A stretch of DNA of 64,000 bases from CAYNRA01 sp046293395 (GCA_046293395.1 JBKBOU010000003.1:620001-684000), one strand, 5' to 3'. Numbered from the stretch's first letter, positions 7,782 to 16,728 are shown. Notes: a model not told the origin generated them from the letters alone. Numbers and translations: made by a program.

Positions 7782-10349
7782 TTAGAATGAATAACGCAGC
7801 GTTGTTCCAAATGTGCGCGGATCACCCAAAACACCTGCAAACTGCCCTGCACTTCCTGGAGCGACAAGGAGTTGTTCATAATAATCAACATCCAGGATGT
7901 TCCGTCCCCAGACAAAAAAAGTAATCCCATTTGTTGCTCTAAAACCCGCTCGTAGGTTCGTTAGCGCGTATCCCTCGATATTCAAGTATGTTGAGGGAGT
8001 CGGACTTGATGAAAAGGAAGAACGGTAAAAGACGTCTAATCCCACAAAAAGATTTCCTTTCAAATCCAAAATATCTTTGCGTTTGGTTGCTTCTAGCCCG
8101 ATTGAGCCCGTATATTTCGAAATTCCTGGTAGCCTTTCCCCTGATATGTCTTTAAAAGCCGAAGCTCCACCTACTTCTTCCAAAGGAACAGGGGCATTTG
8201 TAAAAGTCACGTATCTACCGTCAACATACGTAAAAGACCCATTCGCAACCAAACCACGTCCTACGGAGATTTGCCCGTCTAGTTCTAACCCATTCACACG
8301 CACTTTTTCTGCATTCGCCAAATATCCTCTGTTTACACCCGGCTCAGGACTTTGTACTTGCGTTTGAAAGTCATTGATTGTCGTAGAAAAGAACGTCACA
8401 TTCAAAATACTGTTGGAAGATGGTCTCGACTTGGCACCCCATTCCAAGTGTTGAACAAACTCAGGCTTTACTTCCGCTAATTCTGTCAACACTCGACCAT
8501 TTGCTGTGGGCAAACCACCAACATTCACCCCGATTGGCTTGTAAGTTGTTGAGAAGGTAGCAAACGTATTGATTTTTGAGCTGAATACATATTGTAGCGT
8601 TGCCTGCCCAGAAACGTTTCGTTGCTGTGCATCCACATCAAACTGTTGATTTGTGTAGATGGCTCTTTTTATCGCGAGGAGCGCAGGATCAGTAGTAGCT
8701 AAACCACCGTATGTTTGGCGGTCGTAATTCGCTATTTTTCGGTCATAGTTGTATCTTATACCCGGTATCAAGTGAAGTTTTGGCGTAATTGTATAGTCTA
8801 ATTGCCCAAAAGCAGCTAAGCTGGTGCTGTAGAGTCCATATTTCGTTTGAATACCAAACTGATTGAAAAGTCCTTCCGTCCTCCACAACGAACTTGTTGA
8901 ATTTTGTGCAAAACGCCCTTGTGCTTCACCAACTTCTTCGGTATGAACAGGGTCTGTTTGTAAATTTTGCCATAAACCAAATAAACCAACTGTTCCTTTT
9001 AGTTTATTCGTCCACTCACCTGCGTACCGAATTTCCTGTGAAAATTGCGTGTGTACGGAGTTTCCTGCCGAAACTGTAAAGATAGGTAAACCTGTATAAT
9101 CGCGGTCATTCAAGGGTGTCCATTTCCAGTAACGCCACGCTGTTGTTGAGGTCAAAACTCCTTTCCCCATTTGAATATCTGCATTTATAGACGCACCACC
9201 CATCTGATTATCCGCTTTGGAAGGTGTGTCATGATCGACAATTCGTTCGAAAGCACTTGTATAAGGAAGTTGGTAATTTAGGTCTGCAAGAATGGCAGAA
9301 AATTGACGATAAGCCGGTCGTTTTGTTGTCACCACGCCCGCGACAGGCCAGCCATATCCACTTGGTTTTTGGGTATTGTTATCGAGATTGAAAGTGATTT
9401 TTACTTTTTCAATGGGAACGTATAGCAATTGTCCTCTCAGTCCCAAGTTATTCATATCATTGATAAACAATTGAGTACGTGTGTTGAACAGTGTGCCGTC
9501 CCGTTGTGTCCCAGAAAAAGAGAGTCTAGCGGCTAATTTTTTACTAATCGGGCCAGACAAAGATGCTTTTGCTTGAATATATCCCAGATTTCCAAATGTA
9601 GTTTCGAAACTTGCACTTGGGTCAAAACTAGCAGCCCGTGTCGTGATATGAAAAGCCCCTGCTGTGGTATTTTTTCCAAACAATGTACCTTGAGGCCCAC
9701 GCAAAACTTCAATTCTGTCAATATCCACAAAATCCAAAGAAGTGGCAGCAGGCCGGGCATAATAAACGCCATCAATGTAAAATCCCACACCTTGGTCAAT
9801 TCCATCATTTGTTAAACCAAACGTAGAACCCAAACCTCGGATATTCAAAGTCGTATTTCTAGGGTTGGATGAGTATAACTGAACACTCGGAACCAGTTCC
9901 TTGATTCTGTTCACGTTGAACGCCCCCGCGTCTTCTGCAACACTTCCTCGAATAACGGAAATCGGGATAGGAATTTGTTGTACAGACTCTTGCCGCCTAC
10001 GCGATGACACCGTTACATCAGCCAAAACGGTTGGATTTACCTCTAATCGGATATCAACAGTAGGCACCTCAATGACTACCTCTTTGGTTTGATAGCCAAC
10101 ATAACTGACAAGTAAAAGAAAAGGAAGTTTTTGCCCTGTAATAAGTCGAAATTCTCCATTTTCATCTGTATTTGCGCCGTTCGTAGTTCCTTTTATAGTG
10201 ACAGTCGCGCCAATTAATACTTCGTCTGTCTTTGCATCCAAGATACGCCCTTTGATTTGCGCATTAATCTGCGGAGCTTGTTGTGCAAAAGTCTGTGACG
10301 CAAGAAAAAGAAGCCCAAAGCAAAAAATAATTTGTCGTTTTTTTTTCAT
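7782..10349 (-). CDS. TonB-dependent outer-membrane receptor with N-terminal carboxypeptidase-like domain
   Basis: I start it at ATG 10349 (855 residues), which gives a clean signal peptide (KKKRQIIFCFGLLFLASQTFAQ); an in-frame codon 13 residues upstream would spoil it. Order: signal peptide, CarboxypepD_reg-like repeat (about 30-110, GRILDAKTDEVLIGATVTIK), plug domain (about 115-230, with RIEVLRGPQGTLFGKNTTAG), then a 22-strand barrel ending in an aromatic residue (TTLRYSF). This is the iron-complex/FecA-like receptor class, not SusC; no SusD partner is adjacent. It would import a siderophore or other large substrate using TonB energy. It is monocistronic, behind a leader with an operator-like region and a hairpin. 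Confidence 0.88.
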   Translation of the reverse strand: MKKKRQIIFCFGLLFLASQTFAQQAPQINAQIKGRILDAKTDEVLIGATVTIKGTTNGANTDENGEFRLITGQKLPFLLLVSYVGYQTKEVVIEVPTVDIRLEVNPTVLADVTVSSRRRQESVQQIPIPISVIRGSVAEDAGAFNVNRIKELVPSVQLYSSNPRNTTLNIRGLGSTFGLTNDGIDQGVGFYIDGVYYARPAATSLDFVDIDRIEVLRGPQGTLFGKNTTAGAFHITTRAASFDPSASFETTFGNLGYIQAKASLSGPISKKLAARLSFSGTQRDGTLFNTRTQLFINDMNNLGLRGQLLYVPIEKVKITFNLDNNTQKPSGYGWPVAGVVTTKRPAYRQFSAILADLNYQLPYTSAFERIVDHDTPSKADNQMGGASINADIQMGKGVLTSTTAWRYWKWTPLNDRDYTGLPIFTVSAGNSVHTQFSQEIRYAGEWTNKLKGTVGLFGLWQNLQTDPVHTEEVGEAQGRFAQNSTSSLWRTEGLFNQFGIQTKYGLYSTSLAAFGQLDYTITPKLHLIPGIRYNYDRKIANYDRQTYGGLATTDPALLAIKRAIYTNQQFDVDAQQRNVSGQATLQYVFSSKINTFATFSTTYKPIGVNVGGLPTANGRVLTELAEVKPEFVQHLEWGAKSRPSSNSILNVTFFSTTINDFQTQVQSPEPGVNRGYLANAEKVRVNGLELDGQISVGRGLVANGSFTYVDGRYVTFTNAPVPLEEVGGASAFKDISGERLPGISKYTGSIGLEATKRKDILDLKGNLFVGLDVFYRSSFSSSPTPSTYLNIEGYALTNLRAGFRATNGITFFVWGRNILDVDYYEQLLVAPGSAGQFAGVLGDPRTFGTTLRYSF

Positions 10350-10425
10350 AATTTGAAATGATTTAGTGAAAATGTGATAAATACCCACCCAAGGTAATTT
10401 TTAGTTTATTCGCTAATTCAATGAT

Positions 10426-10460
10426 AAAAGCCAGTCTTGGTTGCCGCCAAGCTGGCTTTT
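10426..10460 (-). promoter_or_regulatory. Terminator-like stem-loop in the leader of the TonB receptor gene
   Basis: AAAAGCCAG (10426-10434) pairs with CTGGCTTTT (10452-10460), and CTTGG (10436-10440) pairs with CCAAG (10447-10451). On the minus strand it ends in TTTTAT, between the predicted promoter and the receptor ATG, so it could be an attenuator. I find no cobalamin or TPP riboswitch box. Confidence 0.5.
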
Positions 10461-10487
10461 TTACTTCTCATTGTACCAACTCAATGA

Positions 10488-10495
10488 CAAAAATA
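10488..10495 (-). promoter_or_regulatory. -7 promoter element for the TonB receptor gene
   Basis: The minus strand reads TATTTTTG, matching TAnnTTTG, 138 nt upstream of the receptor ATG. No TTTG is seen at the -33 position, which is occupied by the TCTATA/TATAGA repeats. Confidence 0.4.
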
Positions 10496-10507
10496 ATAAA
10501 ACTATTT

Positions 10508-10549
10508 AATCTATATATTTTATAGACTAATAAAATGTCTATTTCTATA
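10508..10549. promoter_or_regulatory. Cluster of TCTATA/TATAGA half-sites, possible operator
   Basis: AATCTATA (10508-10515) and TATAGACT (10521-10528) form a dyad. GTCTAT (10537-10542) and TCTATA (10544-10549) follow. They lie around the expected -33 region of the receptor promoter, where a repressor or activator could act. Confidence 0.35.
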
Positions 10550-10590
10550 ATTTTTCATACAAATACTTAAAAAAATTAAATAGTAAGCGT

Positions 10591-10626
10591 AAAAAAAAGA
10601 GGAATACGCTTTCTTGTATTCCTCTT
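10591..10626 (-). terminator. Rho-independent terminator of the DUF1080 gene
   Basis: GTATTCCTCTT (10616-10626) and AAGAGGAATAC (10597-10607) form a perfect 11-bp stem. Read on the minus strand it is followed by eight T residues, 22 nt after the DUF1080 stop codon. Confidence 0.85.
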
Positions 10627-10648
10627 CTAAATCAGCTAATCGCCTGTT

Positions 10649-11317
10649 TTACAATTCTTTGATACGAATATTTTTAAATGAAACAAAGTCTCCGTGGTCT
10701 TGCAACGCAATGTGTCCTTTTGCATGAGGCTTTGCATACGCCCACTTTGCGAACTTACTTTTGGCTACATCCGCCGACCATTTTGTGCTGCCATATACAT
10801 AACTCACCACTTTTTTGCCGTTCAGCCAATGCTCCACTTGGTTATTATTCACAACGATTTTTCCCTTATTCCATTCGCCGGCAGGCTTGGTTGCCGAGAA
10901 ATCCGCTGGTTCATACACGTCGTAGTTTGCACCCGTTTTTTGCTTGTCTGTTATCGGATTTGGGTAATTCTTGTCGTCAATAATCTGGTATTCTGGGCCT
11001 GAGGCATACGTAGCAAAGAAGTCTTTGTTTGCTGCGTCTTCCTGAACTTTGTAAATGATTCCGCTATTGCCTTTGGGTGCTACTTTGAACTCAAATTCCA
11101 GAATGAAGTTCTCGTATGCTTTGTTTGTCACCAAATCTCCGTTACTTCCTTTGGTAGAAAGTACGCCGTCCTTGACTTCCCAGCCCGTCACGGTTGTTGT
11201 TTTCCAAACATGAAATTGCTCCGTTGACTTTCCATCAAACAAGCTCACCCATTTTCCTTTTTGGGCGAATGTAGCCGTTGAACTCAACAAGAGAGCGAAC
11301 ATAAACACTTTTTTCAT
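10649..11317 (-). CDS. Secreted DUF1080 protein (3-keto-disaccharide hydrolase domain)
   Basis: The 222-residue protein starts with a signal peptide (KKVFMFALLLSSTATFAQ) and then forms one concanavalin-like beta-sandwich. Family marks are WVSLFDGKSTEQFHVWK near the N-terminus, GWEVKDGVLS, the phrase LEFEFKVAPKGNSGIIYKVQ, SGPEYQIIDD, and the end GHIALQDHGDFVSFKNIRIKEL. Members are linked to cleavage of 3-keto-glycosides or to binding of carbohydrates outside the cytoplasm. It lies 28 nt after the NagX-like gene on the same strand and is closed by a strong terminator, so it is probably the last gene of that unit. Confidence 0.88.
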   Translation of the reverse strand: MKKVFMFALLLSSTATFAQKGKWVSLFDGKSTEQFHVWKTTTVTGWEVKDGVLSTKGSNGDLVTNKAYENFILEFEFKVAPKGNSGIIYKVQEDAANKDFFATYASGPEYQIIDDKNYPNPITDKQKTGANYDVYEPADFSATKPAGEWNKGKIVVNNNQVEHWLNGKKVVSYVYGSTKWSADVAKSKFAKWAYAKPHAKGHIALQDHGDFVSFKNIRIKEL

Positions 11318-11345
11318 ACGTATATTGGTTAATTGAATAAATAAA

Positions 11346-12611
11346 TTACACCTTAAAAATACGATTTTGGCGGTAGAAATACGTCAGAATACCACCCCAA
11401 ATCACCAAATAAATCAATGCACCTGCCAACGACGCGTTCATAGGATTTGTAAAAGAAGGCAAAATCCAGGTCGTGTATAGGTAGGTCGTTAGTCCCATCT
11501 CTTCCTCACCTGAGCCTATCTTAATCATGCCCAATGCACGTGGGATAATCCCGGAGAAAAAGAAAACTGTGATTGCGTTCGTTCCAAACACAACAAAAGG
11601 CAAAGCTATTTTTGGGTACGCCACCAGAAGGATTTCAAACAAACCGAACAAAACGCCCAATGTCATGGCTGCTACACCTGCCATCACGAGTACGTAGGAG
11701 CTTGTCCAGAGTGCTTTATTGACAGGAAAATAATGTCCCCAATACGTTCCTGCTGCAAATAGCAAACCTCCTGCAATGATAGTTATTAAACTGATTTTAT
11801 ACTTAGAAAAGTCTGATTTTAAGACCAAACCAATCAAAATGCCGATGTTTCCTGAAGCGATGGCGGGCAAGGTACTCAAAATACCTTCTGGGTCCCAGGT
11901 TTTGGTTTGGCTGTATAAATGTCCGCCCAACAGCGCATTGTCCCAATAAGCTGCCACATTTAGTCCGGGTTCTAATGAACCTACGGGTACACCGGGGACT
12001 GAAACGGACTGCATAATATACGCATATCCTCCTAATAATAAGAGAGTTAACAAAATGATTCCGGTTGTGGATAAATAAACATACGCCAAAGAAGAGAAGA
12101 AGAAAACCAACGCAATTCGTTGCAATACGCCCGGTACGCGCACAGAGGCAAAAGCTTCGAAGCCCCCAAAAGCCAATACAATCAAGCCAGAAAGGAGCAT
12201 GATTGTTGCGTAAAACTGAATTTTTTTATCGTAATCTCCCAAACAAATAATTACGACCAGACCGGTAAACAAAAGACGAAAGAGCAAAAGCGGAATTCCG
12301 TCCAAATTACCCAATTGGATTTTGCTGAAGAAGCTCAGAAATAAACCCAAAATGAGGATTTTGAATGTACGGGTTAATAATTTACCCATCCAATCGTGGG
12401 AGAAGGCGCGTTCAGGAGTAGAAAGCGTAATGGAGATTCCGACGATGGTTATGAAGAAGGGAAAAACGAGGTCGGTTAATGTCCAGCCGTGCCATTCTGC
12501 ATGTAAAAGGGGCGGATACACATTTCCCCAATCACCCGGATTATTCACAATCGTCATCAACATGATTGTTAATCCTCTAAATACATCGAGGGAAACTAGC
12601 CTATTTTTCAT
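11346..12611 (-). CDS. NagX/HGSNAT-like membrane acyltransferase (DUF5009)
   Basis: This 421-residue integral membrane protein has about ten to twelve transmembrane helices. The N-terminus (RLVSLDVFRGLTIMLMTIVN, then HAEWHGWTLTDLVFPFFI) is characteristic of the heparan-alpha-glucosaminide N-acetyltransferase/NagX family; the histidine in the HGW stretch corresponds to the region with the active-site histidine of HGSNAT. The long periplasmic loop after helix 6 (YWDNALLGGHLYSQTKTWDPEGILSTLPAI) is also typical. These proteins are thought to move acetyl groups across the membrane to amino sugars. Its ATG overlaps the preceding holin-X-like gene by 11 bp, so they are translated together; the DUF1080 gene follows. 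Confidence 0.85.
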   Translation of the reverse strand: MKNRLVSLDVFRGLTIMLMTIVNNPGDWGNVYPPLLHAEWHGWTLTDLVFPFFITIVGISITLSTPERAFSHDWMGKLLTRTFKILILGLFLSFFSKIQLGNLDGIPLLLFRLLFTGLVVIICLGDYDKKIQFYATIMLLSGLIVLAFGGFEAFASVRVPGVLQRIALVFFFSSLAYVYLSTTGIILLTLLLLGGYAYIMQSVSVPGVPVGSLEPGLNVAAYWDNALLGGHLYSQTKTWDPEGILSTLPAIASGNIGILIGLVLKSDFSKYKISLITIIAGGLLFAAGTYWGHYFPVNKALWTSSYVLVMAGVAAMTLGVLFGLFEILLVAYPKIALPFVVFGTNAITVFFFSGIIPRALGMIKIGSGEEEMGLTTYLYTTWILPSFTNPMNASLAGALIYLVIWGGILTYFYRQNRIFKV

Positions 12612-12975
12612 TTTTTTGATTCGTTAATGTTTTATCCAAGAGTAACTGAACGCCTTTTCGAATGTTTGGAACGATTTTCTTTTCTTGCCAATGAATAAGC
12701 CCCAGGGCTGCAAGATATATTCCGATTAATACCAAATAACCCAGCCACCGGCTATCCAACCAGTAGTTAAGCAGACTACCCAACAAGACACTCAACAAAA
12801 GCAGAACTGTCAGAAGAATACTTATTTTCACGAGCGCGAAGATGGCTTGCGCGATGATTTCTTCTAATTTTTCTTGAAACTCGATTTTCGTCAAAGCGAT
12901 TTTAGCTTCAATCAGGGCAATGATATTTTCCCGGAGTTGGTCGAGACCAAGGTAATTCGTTACTTTTTCTTTCAT
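12601..12975 (-). CDS. Holin-X/YqjE-like small membrane protein
   Basis: The 124-residue product has an amphipathic N-terminus (about 1-42), two transmembrane helices (about 45-67 and 78-96), and a basic tail. This is the layout of the 'phage holin family, superfamily III' or YqjE-like proteins that are common chromosomal genes in Bacteroidota. Despite the name it is no evidence for a prophage here. It sits 13 nt after priA and overlaps the following gene. Confidence 0.72.
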   Translation of the reverse strand: MKEKVTNYLGLDQLRENIIALIEAKIALTKIEFQEKLEEIIAQAIFALVKISILLTVLLLLSVLLGSLLNYWLDSRWLGYLVLIGIYLAALGLIHWQEKKIVPNIRKGVQLLLDKTLTNQKNEK

Positions 12976-12988
12976 TCATTCTTTTCTT

Positions 12989-15487
12989 TTAAATCGCATC
13001 CACATCTACAATTACTTGTACTTGTTTATAGACGCGGTTGGTTAGTACATCTTCTATTTGTTCTGTTAAAAAAGCTTTGGTTGCCTTGATATTCAGTTTG
13101 TCTTTTTCCAGTTTAATCCAAATTTCAAAAATAAATTTATTTCTAACACGCTCAATCATGGCTTTTTCAGGACCTAAAACCCGCTTTCCACCTAATTTTG
13201 CCTTTAACTGTGCCGCTATCTGTTGTGCTGCCTTGAAGGCAATGTCTGCATCAATATGCTTGACGCTCACCTCCAAAATACGTGAAAACGGCGGATAATT
13301 AAACGATTCTCTTTCACGAATTTCTTCTTCGTAAAAGCCCAGATAATCATTTGCGACGACTTTTGCTAACAAAGGGTGTTCCGGATTTTTCGTTTGAATC
13401 AATACTTTTCCTTTTGTTCCACGCCGCCCAGCACGGCCACTCACTTGGGTCAACATTTGAAAAGCACGTTCACTTGCCCGGAAATCTGGAAAATGAATCA
13501 TTCGGTCGGCATCGAAAATACCCACCAAACTTACTTGGTCAAAATCCAATCCTTTGCTAATCATTTGTGTACCTACAAGAATATCCACGTCTCCTTGTTC
13601 AAATTCACCAATAATTTGCTGGTACGCGTGGCGACTTCGGGTCGTGTCAAAGTCCATACGTAAAACCCGCGCACTTGGTAGAAAGACCGCCAATTCGTCT
13701 TCAATTTTCTCTGTTCCCACCCCAACAGTTTGTACGTGTACGGAGCCACAGGCAGGACAAGTCCGGACGGGCGTTTCTTTGTGTCCGCAATAATGGCAAA
13801 CCAACTCATTTGACCGCAAATGAAATGTTAAACTCACATCGCATTGCGCACATTCGGCAATCCAATCACACGTTTGGCAATGAATGTACGGAGAATATCC
13901 ACGTCGATTCTGAAAAATAATGGTTTGCTCTTTATTCGCCATATTTTGTTTGATAGCCTCTAATAATGCACTCGAAAAATCATTTTTCAAGGTTTTGTTT
14001 TTTCGTTCTAGCTTCATATTAACTAACTGAATAGAAGGCATTTGAGCATTTCCGAAGCGCGTAGTAAGTTCAACCAAGCCGTATCTTCCTTGTTTGGCTT
14101 GGTAGTAAGTTTCAAGTGCAGGCGTGGCAGAACCAAGCAATACTTTGGCATTTTCACGCATGGCGAGCATAATCGCGACATCGCGGGCATGGTAACGTGG
14201 TGCAGGGTCAAATTGCTTGTAAGAAGTCTCGTGCTCTTCGTCCACGAGAATGAGTCCAAGATTAGTAAACGGTAAAAAAATGGAAGAGCGAACACCGACC
14301 ACAAATGAAAACTTCCCGGATAAAACGCCTTGATACACTTCTACCCGTTCATTATCTGAAAATTTGGAATGGTAAACGCCCATTTTATCCCCGAAGACCT
14401 TTTGTAGCCGAACAACAATTTGGGTTGTCAAAGCAATTTCTGGCAACAAAAAAAGTACCTGAGAGCCGTTTTCAAGTACTTGTTGAATGAGCTCAATATA
14501 GACTTCTGTTTTTCCACTTCCGGTCACGCCGTGCAATAAGGTAACTTGTTTGGTTTCAAAGTGTGTTACTATTTCTTGCAAAGCTTTTTCTTGTGGCGCT
14601 GTCAAGTTCACGCGACCGAAAGTTTGTGTATTTGTTTGTTCAAAGCGCGAAACGATGGTTTCGAAAGACTCAAAAATTCCTTTTTCTAGCAATGTCTGTA
14701 AGGAAGACATAGATAGTTCTTTTTGCTCGGTGAAGAAACTCTTCAGCACTCCTGCTTTATTTTTTGACTCTATATTTTGAATACCTATTTCGGTTAGGTA
14801 CGCATACATGATGGCGTGCTGTTTGGGTTTTGTGCGGAGCGAATCCATTAGTAGCGTCGCTGACTCAAGAGAGGCATACGTTGTAGCCAAACGAATTTTC
14901 TTTTGAACTTTGGGTTTGTATTTTTCTTTTACTTCTTCATATAATAGGATGGCTTGTTTTTTTACCAATGATTTCAGGACTTTATTGATTTGCGTTGCGC
15001 CCACATATTTTGTCGCATCATTATATGTAAGGAAAGGCGTGTTTTGAAGCGCATCAAGAAGTTCTTTCTCTGAGTCGTCGATGAGTTCAGGATAGTCAAA
15101 GTCCGGATTGTATTGAATGCGCGACTCACTCGTCACTTTTAAGCCGGAAGGCAAAGCGATATTCATGACCTCTCCGGGGGCGCACATATAATATTCGGCA
15201 ATCCAATTAAAGAGCCAAAGTTGAGCAGGCGTGACAATCGGATCGGCGTCCATGAGTTCCAAAATATATTTGGCTTGGTATTTTTCGGGGGGTGATGTAT
15301 GAATAGCCCCAACGATGGCCGTCAATACGCGTCCCCGCCCGAACTCTACAATTACACGGCAGCCCACTTGAATATCCACCGCCATATCGCGGGGAACCCG
15401 ATAGGTAAATAATTTAGGAATGGGAACTGGCAGAAGAATATCTGCAAAGAGAGTCACCTCTTGCGCATCGAACGTTATTTTTTCCAT
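12989..15487 (-). CDS. priA: Primosomal replication restart helicase PriA
   Basis: The 832-residue superfamily 2 DNA helicase recognises stalled forks and reloads the replicative helicase. Visible parts: N-terminal 3'-DNA-binding domain (ADILLPVPIPKLFTYRVP), Walker A GVTGSGKTEVY near residue 319, DEEH box near 412, the zinc-binding insert with CxxC pairs between about 536 and 582 (CQTCDWIAECAQCDVSLTF, CHYCGHKE, CPACGS), and the helicase motif V/VI part (GTQMISKGLDFDQV, QVSGRAGR). The length is usual for the family. It begins the minus-strand unit that continues into the holin-X-like, acyltransferase and DUF1080 genes. Confidence 0.97.
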   Translation of the reverse strand: MEKITFDAQEVTLFADILLPVPIPKLFTYRVPRDMAVDIQVGCRVIVEFGRGRVLTAIVGAIHTSPPEKYQAKYILELMDADPIVTPAQLWLFNWIAEYYMCAPGEVMNIALPSGLKVTSESRIQYNPDFDYPELIDDSEKELLDALQNTPFLTYNDATKYVGATQINKVLKSLVKKQAILLYEEVKEKYKPKVQKKIRLATTYASLESATLLMDSLRTKPKQHAIMYAYLTEIGIQNIESKNKAGVLKSFFTEQKELSMSSLQTLLEKGIFESFETIVSRFEQTNTQTFGRVNLTAPQEKALQEIVTHFETKQVTLLHGVTGSGKTEVYIELIQQVLENGSQVLFLLPEIALTTQIVVRLQKVFGDKMGVYHSKFSDNERVEVYQGVLSGKFSFVVGVRSSIFLPFTNLGLILVDEEHETSYKQFDPAPRYHARDVAIMLAMRENAKVLLGSATPALETYYQAKQGRYGLVELTTRFGNAQMPSIQLVNMKLERKNKTLKNDFSSALLEAIKQNMANKEQTIIFQNRRGYSPYIHCQTCDWIAECAQCDVSLTFHLRSNELVCHYCGHKETPVRTCPACGSVHVQTVGVGTEKIEDELAVFLPSARVLRMDFDTTRSRHAYQQIIGEFEQGDVDILVGTQMISKGLDFDQVSLVGIFDADRMIHFPDFRASERAFQMLTQVSGRAGRRGTKGKVLIQTKNPEHPLLAKVVANDYLGFYEEEIRERESFNYPPFSRILEVSVKHIDADIAFKAAQQIAAQLKAKLGGKRVLGPEKAMIERVRNKFIFEIWIKLEKDKLNIKATKAFLTEQIEDVLTNRVYKQVQVIVDVDAI

Positions 15488-15900
15488 ACAAATAGGAGGA
15501 AGCCGTTATTTCAAAGAAACAAAAATAGCGGAATTAGTTTAGATGGACTTTTCTTTTGCCTTAGAAAACATCCAAGTTCTCCGATTTTACGTTTCTATGT
15601 TTGTTTAATCAAGTATATACAACTCTTCAACAAAGAGAAATGGCAAATTCTTGTTTAACAAAATATCGCCTTGTTTCACCTAGAGGAACAATTTGTTGAA
15701 CATATAGAAGTATTCTCTCAGTAAAGTATGGTATATTTTTTAATTATTTTTGAACATTATCAAGATTTTTAATAGAACAAATATTTCATAAAATACTTAT
15801 TATCAATTACTTATAAAAATAAATAAGAAAAACAAAAAGAGTCAACAAGAAAATAAACCTTTTTCGTAAAAAAAATTGAATAAAAAAATTCGAAATAGAT
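15488..15900. other. AT-rich gap between divergent priA and the sigma-factor gene
   Basis: I see no gene. From about 15740 the DNA is extremely AT-rich with A- and T-runs, as expected of a curved upstream region. No other element can be named. Confidence 0.55.
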
Positions 15901-15931
15901 TTTGCTTTTTGTTTAAGGTTGTTTAACTTTG
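15901..15931 (+). promoter_or_regulatory. Housekeeping-type promoter of the ECF sigma gene
   Basis: TTTG (15901-15904) and TAACTTTG (15924-15931) are separated by 19 nt, a full match to the Bacteroidota TTTG/TAnnTTTG promoter. The expected transcription start is just before the ATG at 15953. Confidence 0.65.
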
Positions 15932-15952
15932 ATTCAACAAAATGACAATATT

Positions 15953-16456
15953 ATGACAGCAATTGAATTCAACTACGCGATATACAGTACGTCAAAAGCG
16001 TTGAAGCCTTTCGCATTAAGGTTAACAAAAGATTCAGAAGATGCGAATGATTTGTTACAAGACACGTTGGTAAAAGCTTTTTTGAACCGTGACAAATATG
16101 CGGACGGCACGAATCTGAAGGCTTGGTTATATACCATCATGAAGAATACGTTCATCACGAACTACCAACGCATGATTCGCAAAAATACGTTCATAGATAC
16201 AACAGACAACCTACACTATATCAACAGTTCTGACAGTTTGGTGGAAAACGATGCCTATTCTTCGTTTGCCCTAGACGACATCAACAGAGCGATTGATGGT
16301 CTGGAGGATACCTACAAAGTTCCGTTTATGATGCACTTCAAAGGGTTTAAATACCACGAAATAGCGCAGAAATTGAACATTCCGATTGGGACGGTTAAAA
16401 ACCGAATCCACATCGCCCGGAAGGAATTAAAAGACTTACTTTCTGTTTACGCATAA
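15953..16456 (+). CDS. ECF-family RNA polymerase sigma factor
   Basis: I choose ATG at 15953 (167 residues) over an upstream in-frame TTG that lies in the -7 promoter box. Region 2 spans about residues 12-80 (LRLTKDSEDANDLLQDTLVKAF, then KAWLYTIMKNTFITNYQR) and region 4 about 110-165 (LEDTYKVPFMMHFKGFKYHEIA, then IGTVKNRIHIARKEL). No anti-sigma gene is adjacent, so control must be transcriptional or come from a distant partner. The adjacent crtI and crtB genes suggest it directs carotenoid synthesis, as ECF factors do for light-induced carotenogenesis in Myxococcus (CarQ) and Streptomyces (LitS); that link is inference. Confidence 0.92.
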   Translation: MTAIEFNYAIYSTSKALKPFALRLTKDSEDANDLLQDTLVKAFLNRDKYADGTNLKAWLYTIMKNTFITNYQRMIRKNTFIDTTDNLHYINSSDSLVENDAYSSFALDDINRAIDGLEDTYKVPFMMHFKGFKYHEIAQKLNIPIGTVKNRIHIARKELKDLLSVYA

Positions 16457-16506
16457 TTATAGGTATAAAAATATCTTATTTCTGAACAATTCACAGAAAA
16501 ATTGTG

Positions 16507-16541
16507 TTTGTTTATAGATTACACAAGAAATATTATCTTTG
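16507..16541 (+). promoter_or_regulatory. Promoter-like element downstream of the sigma gene
   Basis: TTTG (16507-16510) and TATCTTTG (16534-16541) are separated by 23 nt. The -7 box is a perfect TAnnTTTG. Transcription from here would meet a strong terminator about 70 nt later. Confidence 0.5.
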
Positions 16542-16547
16542 CATCGT

Positions 16548-16650
16548 TTTTTTGAAATGCAAGGAATTGCAATACTGATTGAGTAGTTTTTGGTTAAAAA
16601 AGAGGAAGGTTCCGAAAAGTTGCTTGCACTGCGAGCAACTTTTTTGGTTT
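16548..16650 (+). ncRNA. Candidate small RNA or crtI leader/attenuator of about 100 nt
   Basis: A predicted promoter (16507-16541) and a strong terminator (16615-16645) bracket about 100 nt without an open reading frame of note. The RNA would carry nested hairpins: an outer GAGGAAG/CTTCCTC pairing (16602-16608 with 16658-16664) competes with the terminator stem. This could be an sRNA, the 3' tail of the sigma transcript, or an attenuator for crtI. No homology to a known RNA is recognised. Confidence 0.3.
16615..16645 (+). terminator. Rho-independent terminator after the sigma gene
   Basis: AAAAGTTGCT (16615-16624) pairs with AGCAACTTTT (16634-16643), with a 9-nt loop and a run of six T. It separates the sigma gene from crtI, which therefore needs its own promoter or readthrough. 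Confidence 0.88.
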
Positions 16651-16698
16651 TAGCCCTCTTCCTCCAAAACATTGCATCCCCAAAGCAAGTTAGGTATG

Positions 16699-16728
16699 TG
16701 TAACCATTGTGTATAATTCACACGATAC
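16699..16728 (+). promoter_or_regulatory. Candidate ECF-sigma-dependent promoter of crtI
   Basis: TGTAAC (16699-16704) and CGATAC (16723-16728) are separated by 18 nt. This resembles the TGTAAC-N17-CGAC promoters of ECF factors such as Bacillus SigX. A start point near 16735 would give a 40-nt leader before the crtI ATG. It lies after the terminator and has no TAnnTTTG box, as expected for a target of the neighbouring sigma factor. Confidence 0.42.

Noticed and set aside
10350..10500. Riboswitch (cobalamin or TPP) before the TonB receptor
   Set aside because: The conserved boxes of these riboswitches are missing; only a simple hairpin is visible.
12601..12975. Holin-like gene as sign of a prophage
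   Set aside because: Proteins of this type are normal chromosomal genes in Bacteroidota; there is no other phage gene and it overlaps a metabolic gene.
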